Made by a program: the position numbers and the translations under genes. Source: Desulfovermiculus sp041686195 (GTDB lineage Bacteria; Desulfobacterota; Desulfovibrionia; Desulfovibrionales; Desulfothermaceae). Taken from it: a stretch of 19,460 nucleotides of DNA. The notes below the pieces were generated by a model. It was not told where the DNA came from and made no database searches. It was given only the letters and a program-made list of their open reading frames with translations. Shown here piece by piece: positions 1-6,332 of this stretch; position 1 is the stretch's first letter; the number at the start of each line of letters is the position of its first letter. Location of the stretch: the NCBI GenBank assembly GCA_041686195.1, contig JAWLEI010000061.1, positions 1 to 19,460 on the forward strand, read 5' to 3'.

Positions 1-614
1 ATGGCTCCCAGGATGTGCACTGAGTGCTTGTTTCGGTGTACGTATACAGGCGGATAACTGGGATGGGGACTTATAAGCATCAGCATATCCGGATGGCGTT
101 CAACGCGCCGGATGAGTATCGAGCCTTCAATGCCCAGGGCATAAATCCGGCCGGAAATGATATCTTTCTGCGCCTGGTCGATGAGCACATGATCTCCATG
201 ATGAATGATGGGTTCCATACTGTCGCCAGAGACCTGGAGCAGGACCATGCTGTGGATACTGCCTTTGCCCTCCAGCCAGGAAGAGTGAAAGGCATATGGG
301 CCTTGACCCTGGTGGTCGTTATCAGGCACAAGATCACCCTGCTCGGACAATCTGGGCTCAATCCGGGGGACAGGATGGTACTGCCCGCCAGGGGAAGCAT
401 CGAGTTGAGGGCCCTGAACCTTCCCGATCAGCCAATCCGGATCCAAAGAAAAATCACGGGCCAACTTGTAGACCCATCTTTCCGGAACAGTGCCCCGTTC
501 CTTGGCCTGAGTCACAGCCGAGCGATTGACTCCTAGATGTCTGGCCAGCTTGGTTTGGGACTGTATAGGGGTTGACGAGCAAAGACGGGTGAAGAATTCT
601 GCAAACGAAGGCAT
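1..614 (-). CDS. CI-like / S24 (LexA-type fold) transcriptional regulator, C-terminus cut by window edge
   Basis: Reading the minus strand from the ATG at 614 gives at least 204 codons with no stop, running off the left edge. Residues 20-40 form a helix-turn-helix of the phage CI repressor type (TKLARHLGVNRSAVTQ). After a linker, the S24 peptidase-like domain begins near residue 107 (GPYAFHSSWL), with the nucleophile motif VSGDSMEP at 128-135 (Ser132). The general-base lysine expected in the V-K-R motif is replaced: the protein reads ILIRRVE, with Arg169 at that place. Self-cleavage may therefore be lost, and the domain may serve only for dimerisation or ligand sensing. A Shine-Dalgarno-like AAAAGGA lies about 6 bases before the ATG. 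The gene is divergent from the FAD dehydrogenase, and the 137-bp spacer probably holds both promoters. It may be a host regulator or a prophage remnant; no phage genes are visible. Confidence 0.88.
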   Translation of the reverse strand, partial: MPSFAEFFTRLCSSTPIQSQTKLARHLGVNRSAVTQAKERGTVPERWVYKLARDFSLDPDWLIGKVQGPQLDASPGGQYHPVPRIEPRLSEQGDLVPDNDHQGQGPYAFHSSWLEGKGSIHSMVLLQVSGDSMEPIIHHGDHVLIDQAQKDIISGRIYALGIEGSILIRRVERHPDMLMLISPHPSYPPVYVHRNKHSVHILGA

Positions 615-751
615 GGGGTTTCCTTTTTCCACTCCAGGCTTTACAATCAAGTGCCTGAAAGTTTTCATATCCGAGCATAATCCAGGTCTGAGCGCAAGAA
701 AAGCGTCCACAGTCTGCAGATACAGAAACCAACTCAAAGTGATAACCAAAC

Positions 752-2146
752 ATGAGCAATGAATATTTTGATGTCATCATTGTCGGTGGAGGACCGGCCG
801 GACTTTTTGCTGCCTATTACTTAAGCAAGCACTCTGATTTGCGTATCGTCCTGCTGGACAAAGGCCCTATGCCTGGGGAGCGCAAATGTCCGATCAATGA
901 TACGCGTAAATGTGCGCACTGCCGGCCCTGCAATGTCTTGTGCGGTCTGGGCGGAGCCGGTTTGTTCTCTGACGGCAAACTCAATTTTATCCCCAAGCTG
1001 GGAAAGACCGATCTCCTCCAGTTCATGTCCTGGACCAAGGCCAATGAGCTGATTTCGGAAACAGAGGCCATTTTCAACACCTTTGGCATGGATGGAGAGG
1101 TGTATCCTACAGATATGGAACAGGCCAAGCTGCTGCGAAAAGATGCCCGGAAAGAGGGTATAGAGCTTTTGCTCATCAGGCAAAAGCATCTTGGCAGCGA
1201 CAACCTGCCAAGGTATATTGGAACCATGGTGGATCAAATCCAGGACCAGGAGGTTCAGATCCGCAGCTTAACCGAGGTCGACGACTTGGTGATCAAAAAC
1301 GAACAGGTCTTAGGTGTCATGACCCAGAGCGGCCAAGAGTTAAGAGCCAAATGGGTCATTCTGTCTCCGGGCCGGGGAGGAGCGGAATGGATGAATTCCC
1401 TTGCCGACCGGTACCATCTCAGCCGGAGCCAGAGGGGAATCGAAGTTGGGGTCCGGGTAGAGGTGCATGGGGATATTATGCAGGACCTCACAGATGTTAT
1501 CTATGATCCTACATTCTTCATTCAGACCGGGAAATATGATGATCAAACCCGGACGTTTTGCACCAATCCCGGAGGGTATGTTTCCCTGGAGAACTATCAG
1601 CGCTTTGTGTGTGTCAACGGTCATGCCTATGGGGACAACAAGTCGGAGAATTCCAATTTTGCTTTTTTATCCAAGGTCGTGCTGACTGAGCCCATCACTG
1701 ACAATCAGGCCTATGGAGAGTCCATCGGCAGATTGGCCTCCTTGATAGGGGGTGGAAAACCCATATTGCAGAGATTTGGAGACCTCAAACGCGGAAGACG
1801 AAGCACGTGGGCCAGAATTGGCAAATGCTATATTCAGCCCACTTTGCAGTCTGTGACCTGCGGGGACATCGCCATGGCCCTGCCGGAAAGGATTATGACC
1901 AATATTGCTGAGGGAATTCACAAACTGAACAAGGTGGTCCCTGGTGTTGCGAACGATGAGACTTTACTTTATGCTCCGGAAATAAAGTTTTTTGCCACCC
2001 AGATCTCTACAGACTCTCAATTGCAAACTCATATTGGCAACTTATATGTTGCCGGCGATGGGGCTGGAGTAGCCGGAAACATCGTATCCGCCGCAGCCAC
2101 CGGACTCATTCCGGCCAAGGCTGTTCTCCGCCAATTAAGCGGTTAA
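752..2146 (+). CDS. FAD-dependent dehydrogenase (NAD(P)/FAD oxidoreductase, COG2509-like)
   Basis: The 464-residue protein opens with a Rossmann FAD-binding motif, DVIIVGGGPAGL (GGGPAG at 12-17), followed by the acidic end of the second strand (LLDKG). Residues 46-64 hold five cysteines, of which C54, C57, C60 and C64 have the spacing CX2CX2CX3C of a ferredoxin-type site. They lie just before the conserved GLGGAGLFSDGKLN. The C-terminal half ends with a second FAD contact, LYVAGDGAGVAGNIVSAAATG, typical of the family. The substrate is unknown. Family members are soluble flavoproteins often annotated simply as FAD-dependent dehydrogenases. The start at 752 fits the canonical N-terminus, but the upstream ribosome site is weak. 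The stop overlaps by four bases the stop of a small convergent gene. The divergent CI-like regulator could control it, which is inference. Confidence 0.9.
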   Translation: MSNEYFDVIIVGGGPAGLFAAYYLSKHSDLRIVLLDKGPMPGERKCPINDTRKCAHCRPCNVLCGLGGAGLFSDGKLNFIPKLGKTDLLQFMSWTKANELISETEAIFNTFGMDGEVYPTDMEQAKLLRKDARKEGIELLLIRQKHLGSDNLPRYIGTMVDQIQDQEVQIRSLTEVDDLVIKNEQVLGVMTQSGQELRAKWVILSPGRGGAEWMNSLADRYHLSRSQRGIEVGVRVEVHGDIMQDLTDVIYDPTFFIQTGKYDDQTRTFCTNPGGYVSLENYQRFVCVNGHAYGDNKSENSNFAFLSKVVLTEPITDNQAYGESIGRLASLIGGGKPILQRFGDLKRGRRSTWARIGKCYIQPTLQSVTCGDIAMALPERIMTNIAEGIHKLNKVVPGVANDETLLYAPEIKFFATQISTDSQLQTHIGNLYVAGDGAGVAGNIVSAAATGLIPAKAVLRQLSG

Positions 2147-2367
2147 TAATCATCAGGCTCCAGAGGAAGAAAGAGCTGGAAATCCGAGGAGTCGTCTGTT
2201 TCGCAATGCCATGTGCACCCCACACATTGAAAGCTCTTCAACTTTTTGTTGATATACCATCGACCCTTTCGAGGATGGGGGCAGTTAAAAAAGGTGTACA
2301 CCTGCCCTCGGACATGACCACGAAAGGGAGTATACCCACTCTGGCGCAGATAAGTTATAAAGTCCAT
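2143..2367 (-). CDS. small zinc-ribbon-like protein, function unknown
   Basis: A minus-strand ORF of 74 residues if started at the ATG at 2367, which has GGAG six bases upstream. An ATG four codons earlier (2379) and a TTG at 2418 are also in frame but have poorer ribosome sites. The protein begins MDFITYLRQSGYTPF and carries a Cys/His cluster: C-P-H, then about 16 residues later CVGC, followed by TWHC. The spacing CxH-X16-CX2C, with GRWYINKK between, resembles the zinc ribbon of CHC2-type primases and related zinc-binding domains, but there is no primase catalytic domain. It has an acidic tail ending EPDDY. It is convergent with the FAD dehydrogenase (stops overlap) and divergent from acyP. 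I do not recognise a named family. The compositional bias and metal-site pattern make it more than a chance ORF. Confidence 0.55.
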   Translation of the reverse strand: MDFITYLRQSGYTPFRGHVRGQVYTFFNCPHPRKGRWYINKKLKSFQCVGCTWHCETDDSSDFQLFLPLEPDDY

Positions 2368-2435
2368 GCCTTGCTCCATGGAGATGCGTCCAGCCCGGCT
2401 GAGGCGAAAATATATCAAACAAAGGAGATGATGTC

Positions 2436-2711
2436 ATGACCAAAAGCTTGCATTGTTTAGTTTCCGGGAAAGTCCAGGGAGTCAATTTCCGGGCCTGGGT
2501 CAAAGGCCAGGCCGAACAGTTGGGAGTCAAGGGTTGGGTGCGTAATCTGGATGACGGCCGGGTGGAGGTATTGGCCCAGGGCAGTGAAGATGCCTTGCAG
2601 GCCTTGAAGGGGAAGCTTGCCACCGGATCGACCATGAGCCGGGTGGACAATGTAGAAACCAAGTGGATAGATTATGATAAGCAGCACACAGGCTTTGAAC
2701 TTCGCCTGTGA
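2436..2711 (+). CDS. acyP: acylphosphatase
   Basis: A 91-residue protein of normal length for acylphosphatase (EC 3.6.1.7), which hydrolyses carboxyl-phosphate bonds such as acetyl phosphate or 1,3-bisphosphoglycerate in the cytosol. The signature GKVQGVNFR occupies residues 11-19, where Arg19 binds phosphate. GWVRNLDDGRVEV follows, with Asn37 the catalytic asparagine that orients the water. The fold ends at FELRL. The ATG has a strong AAAGGAG eight bases upstream. It stands alone between the divergent small zinc-ribbon-like gene and the convergent sigma-54 regulator, and a perfect palindrome just downstream probably ends its transcript. Confidence 0.95.
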   Translation: MTKSLHCLVSGKVQGVNFRAWVKGQAEQLGVKGWVRNLDDGRVEVLAQGSEDALQALKGKLATGSTMSRVDNVETKWIDYDKQHTGFELRL

Positions 2712-2730
2712 TCAGAAATTGGTTTTTGTC

Positions 2731-2786
2731 ATTCTTTGGCCGGAAGCGGATCCGCTTCCGGCCAAAGAATGATATCAACTTTTTTT
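2731..2786 (+). terminator. perfect 40-bp palindrome with downstream T-tract, probable acyP terminator
   Basis: Positions 2731-2770 are a perfect inverted repeat, two 20-base arms with GGATCC at the centre. On the plus strand seven Ts follow at 2780-2786, nine bases beyond the stem, so the spacing is looser than in a textbook intrinsic terminator. The T-tract lies inside the 3' end of the convergent regulator gene (stop 2775-2777). The hairpin is symmetrical and could also protect or end the minus-strand transcript, although that side lacks a T-tract. Confidence 0.7.
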
Positions 2787-4142
2787 GTTTTTGGGCTGAA
2801 TCCCGAATTTTTTAATTTTATAATGCATTGCCCTGCGACTGATGCCAAGCAGTTTGGCTGCTCGAACCTGAACCCACCCGCTCTGTTCCAAGGCTCGAAG
2901 GATGGTCGTTCGCTCGCTGTCTTCCAGGGACAGGGAAGGAGAGTGGATATCTTCTTCACCTGTTTGGTTTTCTCCTTGCTCAAACTGCAGATGTTTGGGC
3001 TGGATGGTGGTATCTGAACTCAGGATCAATGCTGTTCGCAGCATCTGTTTAAGTTCCCTGACGTTTCCGGGCCAATGATACTGTTTTAAGGACTGCATGG
3101 CCTGTTCAGAGATATGCTTGGGGGTATAGTTGCCCTGATTGCACAATTGAACAAGCAGTCGCTCGGCTAAAAGCGAAATATCTTCTATGCGTTTTCTGAG
3201 AGGGGGAATCTCAATGCTTATTCCCTTGAGCCGAAAGTAGAGATCCTCTCGGAATTCACCCCGAGTGACCATGGACGGGAGATCCGCGTTCGTTGCTGCA
3301 ATAATTCTGCAATCGATATGTATATGCTGGCTCGCGCCAACCCGGCGAATAGTTCGTTCTTGCAGGAATCGGAGCAGTTTGGACTGCATGTCAAGAGGCA
3401 GGGTGCCTATTTCATCCAGGAAAAGAGTTCCATGATCTGCTTCCTCTATAAGCCCCTTGCGGTTGGAAACCGCTGAAGTAAAGGCCCCCCTTTTATGCCC
3501 AAAGAGTTCACTTTCAAGAAGGCTATGCGTGGTTGCTCCACAATCTACAATAGAGAAAGGTCCTGCCGATCTCGGGCTCAAATTATGAATGATCTGGGCG
3601 GCTAACTCTTTTCCGGTCCCGCTCTCACCAAGCAAAAGCACATCGGCATCAGTGGGAGCAACACGGCTGATCATATCATAAACCCGATCCATAGCCGGGC
3701 TTTTACCACCCCACAGTTTTTCAGAAATTGTCGAATTGTTGCTGGAGCGCCTCCTGGGCCGGCCTTCTTGAAGATTTTCGTCAATTAATTCAATGAGATC
3801 TTCTCCTTGAAAAGGCTTTTCCAAGTAATTGGCCGCTCCGTATTTCACAGCCTTTACGGCATCAGGGATCGAGGCGTAGGCAGTCAGCACGATGACAGGA
3901 AGGCCTGTCCATCTGGTCTGAATTTCCTGCAGAAGTTGCTTGCCATCCATTTTGGGCATTTTAACATCTGTAATCACCAGATCTATTTCATGTTGCTTAA
4001 GAACCTGAAGGGCAGAAGTCCCATCTTTGGCCAGCAATACGGAAAATCCAGCCGACTCAAGGCGAGCCTCAAGGACATTCAGAATGCTCTGGTCGTCGTC
4101 GACAACGAGTATGGTGTGCGGAATATTGGTTGATTGGGTCAT
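2775..4142 (-). CDS. sigma-54-dependent response regulator, GlrR/QseF-like (NtrC family)
   Basis: I take the ATG at 4142 (455 residues, MTQSTNIPHTILVVDDD); the longer reading to 4217 would overlap the upstream gene. Receiver domain: acidic pair D15-D17, phosphoacceptor Asp59 in VITDVKMPKMDG, Lys108 in LEKPF. AAA+ sigma-54 activator domain: Walker A GESGTGKE at 171-178, the sigma-54 contact loop GAFTSA at 218-223, and Walker B TLFLDEIG near 238-245. The C-terminus is a Fis-type helix-turn-helix (VRAAKLLGISRRAMHYKIK). Once phosphorylated it should hydrolyse ATP to open sigma-54 promoters. The loop departs from canonical GAFTGA at its fifth residue (Ser). The start lies 10 bases after the stop of the lipoprotein gene, so it is probably translationally coupled in an operon with that gene and the histidine kinase. 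Confidence 0.93.
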   Translation of the reverse strand: MTQSTNIPHTILVVDDDQSILNVLEARLESAGFSVLLAKDGTSALQVLKQHEIDLVITDVKMPKMDGKQLLQEIQTRWTGLPVIVLTAYASIPDAVKAVKYGAANYLEKPFQGEDLIELIDENLQEGRPRRRSSNNSTISEKLWGGKSPAMDRVYDMISRVAPTDADVLLLGESGTGKELAAQIIHNLSPRSAGPFSIVDCGATTHSLLESELFGHKRGAFTSAVSNRKGLIEEADHGTLFLDEIGTLPLDMQSKLLRFLQERTIRRVGASQHIHIDCRIIAATNADLPSMVTRGEFREDLYFRLKGISIEIPPLRKRIEDISLLAERLLVQLCNQGNYTPKHISEQAMQSLKQYHWPGNVRELKQMLRTALILSSDTTIQPKHLQFEQGENQTGEEDIHSPSLSLEDSERTTILRALEQSGWVQVRAAKLLGISRRAMHYKIKKFGIQPKNKKS

Positions 4143-4152
4143 GCCAGCGGAG

Positions 4153-4713
4153 CTAGAGGTTTTTCCTCTTATATTGCAGGTCCTGGTAGAGGTTCTCCAA
4201 GGCCTGTATCTTCTCATTGAGTTCTGTGTTCTCTTTTTTCAATCTCTTGATTTCAAGCCGATACTTTTTGTTCTGGGCTTTTTGCTCAGTGACCTCCCCT
4301 TCGGCTGCAATCATGTTTTGATGATAATTTTTGAGCACCGGAAATACAAGGCGAGGGTTTTCATAGTAAAAGTCCTCCGGGGCAAGTTCATCCCAGTTTT
4401 CCCATAAGCGGATTCCAGTATTGAGATCTTCTGAAGACTCAGCTACAGCCAAGACAGAACAAGTCTGTGCAAACCTGGCTTTTCTTTCCAGTCCCGGGTC
4501 TTCAGTTTCTTCAAGGAGGGAGGCGAAATTCTCCTGGGCCTGAGAATATTTTCCACTCCAGTAATTATCCACTCCCTGATTGTACTTTTTTATATCAGGG
4601 CCTTGATTCTTTTGCAGAACCACAATCTTGTGGCTGCAGCCAGTTCCAAGGATGAGAACTGTGAGCCAAACCACAAGCAACAAGATCCAATAACGTAATC
4701 TATTCTTTGCCAT
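4153..4713 (-). CDS. putative lipoprotein with coiled coil, QseG-like by position
   Basis: A 186-residue protein with a lipoprotein-type signal: basic N-terminus (MAKNRLR), a hydrophobic stretch at about 9-22, then LGTGC with Cys26 as the likely lipidated residue. The -3 position is Gly rather than the usual Leu, so the lipobox is imperfect. Residues 45-125 look helical, with repeat-like alternation (YSQAQENFASLLEE). From about 135 to the end the protein is Lys/Glu rich with heptad-like spacing (KRLKKENTELNEKIQALE), a likely coiled coil. It sits between a sensor kinase and a sigma-54 regulator, exactly where enterobacteria carry QseG (YfhG), which helps the GlrK kinase work. Sequence similarity to QseG was not established; the assignment is from context. 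Confidence 0.8.
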   Translation of the reverse strand: MAKNRLRYWILLLVVWLTVLILGTGCSHKIVVLQKNQGPDIKKYNQGVDNYWSGKYSQAQENFASLLEETEDPGLERKARFAQTCSVLAVAESSEDLNTGIRLWENWDELAPEDFYYENPRLVFPVLKNYHQNMIAAEGEVTEQKAQNKKYRLEIKRLKKENTELNEKIQALENLYQDLQYKRKNL

Positions 4714-4766
4714 ATCTTTCGTTCATCTATTTAAGATTTGTTGTCAATTTTACTCTCTGTATGCCT

Positions 4767-6299
4767 TCACTCTTGGCCCTGGAGTTTCATATTTCTGGGC
4801 AGGGAAAAAGAGAAGGTGCTTCCTTTTCCTGTTGTACTCTCCATCCACATCTGCCCCCCATGGGCCTGGACGATGCCCAGGGAAATACTCAGCCCCAGGC
4901 CTGCTCCGTCTACTGTTTCCCGTACGCTTGGGCCCCGATAGTACTTGCAGAACACATATTTTTGCTCTTCGAGCGGAATGCCCGGCCCTTCGTCAGTAAT
5001 GCTGAATCGTACCTGGTTGTGGTTGTTTCCATCTGGAGCGGCAGTAATCCAGATTCTTCCCCCGGATGAAGAAAACTTGACTGCATTTCCAACAAGATTG
5101 GCCATAACCTGCTGCAGATGTTCACCATCAGCCAAGACTTCTATATATTCATCGAATATATCGGTAATAAAATAAATGTCCTTTGATTTGGAGAGCGATT
5201 CAACCCGAGTCAAGGTTTGATGCACGATATCAGAAATCCTGTGCACAGTGGGACGAATGGGGATTTCCTTGAAATCCAGATTGGATACATACATCAAACG
5301 CTTCAGCAGAGAGGACAATCGCTCAACTTCCTGGCTCGATACCTGCAGAAATCGCACTTGCTTGTCGGTTATGGGACCAAGAACTTCCCCGTGCAAAAGA
5401 TTGATTGATTCATAGATGGATGTCAAAGGTGTTCTGATCTCATGACTGAGCATAGAAATGAAGTCCGCCCGATTTTTCTCCTCCTGCTTGAGACGTTCGG
5501 ACATTTTATTAAAGGCCCGGGCCAACTCACCAATCTCATCCTGGGACAAAACCTTTATCGGTTGATATGACCCGTCTTTTCCAACCTTTTCAATCCCTTT
5601 TTTGAGTTCTTTTGCAGACCTGTGCATGAAATAGGCAACACCGAAACTGCCCATGAGCCCAAAAAAAACGGTGGCCGCAATCCCGACACTTCCCCAGAAA
5701 ACCGCTTGTTGTCCCTTTCGATTCAGAGCCTGAAGCTGGGCAGACACTTCTTGGCGATGATAGTCCCTGATAAGCCCTAAATAGGTGACCCAAGTATCGA
5801 ATTTTTCTTCAGGAAGAAATCTGTCCTCATTTTGGAAAGGATTCTGGGTTGGAGGTGTGTTTTCATCCGGAACCTGATCTAGGGTGCTTTGAACATGTTC
5901 ACGTTCTAAAAAGGTTTGCAAATTTGTGTCAAGTTCTTGTTTTTCCTGTAAATACTTTTGTAATTCGTCTTCCTGATCTAAAATTTGATATTTTCTTTGA
6001 TGTTCGATGAGGCTCAAAAAAGACTCAATGAGTTCATCCGAGGTGTCAACAATATCGTAATGTACAGTGACAATTCTGTCCGAAAATTGGACAATGCTTT
6101 GGACTTGGTTCAACAGGAAGCCAGCCAGCAACAAAAAGATTGTAAGCAGAATGAATGACCAGGAAAGCAGTTTACCAGTTATTGTCATTCGGAAGGGAAA
6201 AAACAAAAGGGAAGATAATTTCTGGCGGAAAGCAAGGTAAATGTTTTTCCAATACAACCCAAAATGGTTGATGAAAAAATGAATTTTATCAACATACAT
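4767..6299 (-). CDS. membrane sensor histidine kinase, GlrK/QseE-like
   Basis: A 510-residue kinase. Transmembrane helices at about 44-64 and 200-225 enclose a periplasmic segment of roughly 135 residues rich in acidic and Gln residues. A HAMP linker follows (DEIGELARAFNKMSERL, about 254-270). The HisKA domain holds the phosphorylated His286 in SMLSHEIRTPLTS. The ATPase domain shows the N box (NLVGNAVKFS, 401-410), DEGPGIP (436-442) and GAGLGL (465-470). It should autophosphorylate and pass phosphate to Asp59 of the regulator encoded two genes downstream. The ATG at 6299 lacks a clear ribosome site, and a start nearer the first helix (Met38, 6188) is possible. It begins 33 bases after the stop of the DnaA-like gene, so all four genes may share a transcript. 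Confidence 0.92.
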   Translation of the reverse strand: MYVDKIHFFINHFGLYWKNIYLAFRQKLSSLLFFPFRMTITGKLLSWSFILLTIFLLLAGFLLNQVQSIVQFSDRIVTVHYDIVDTSDELIESFLSLIEHQRKYQILDQEDELQKYLQEKQELDTNLQTFLEREHVQSTLDQVPDENTPPTQNPFQNEDRFLPEEKFDTWVTYLGLIRDYHRQEVSAQLQALNRKGQQAVFWGSVGIAATVFFGLMGSFGVAYFMHRSAKELKKGIEKVGKDGSYQPIKVLSQDEIGELARAFNKMSERLKQEEKNRADFISMLSHEIRTPLTSIYESINLLHGEVLGPITDKQVRFLQVSSQEVERLSSLLKRLMYVSNLDFKEIPIRPTVHRISDIVHQTLTRVESLSKSKDIYFITDIFDEYIEVLADGEHLQQVMANLVGNAVKFSSSGGRIWITAAPDGNNHNQVRFSITDEGPGIPLEEQKYVFCKYYRGPSVRETVDGAGLGLSISLGIVQAHGGQMWMESTTGKGSTFSFSLPRNMKLQGQE

Positions 6300-6332
6300 G
6301 ATACAATGAGTTAAATACCATACCCTTGAAAT

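Noticed and set aside
24..536. Plus-strand ORF of 170 codons
   Set aside because: The minus strand over the same bases encodes a clear helix-turn-helix plus S24 domain with a ribosome site, so the plus reading is a shadow.
4143..4217. Longer N-terminus for the sigma-54 regulator
   Set aside because: It would add 25 Arg/Thr-rich residues that overlap the lipoprotein gene and precede a normal receiver-domain start at 4142.
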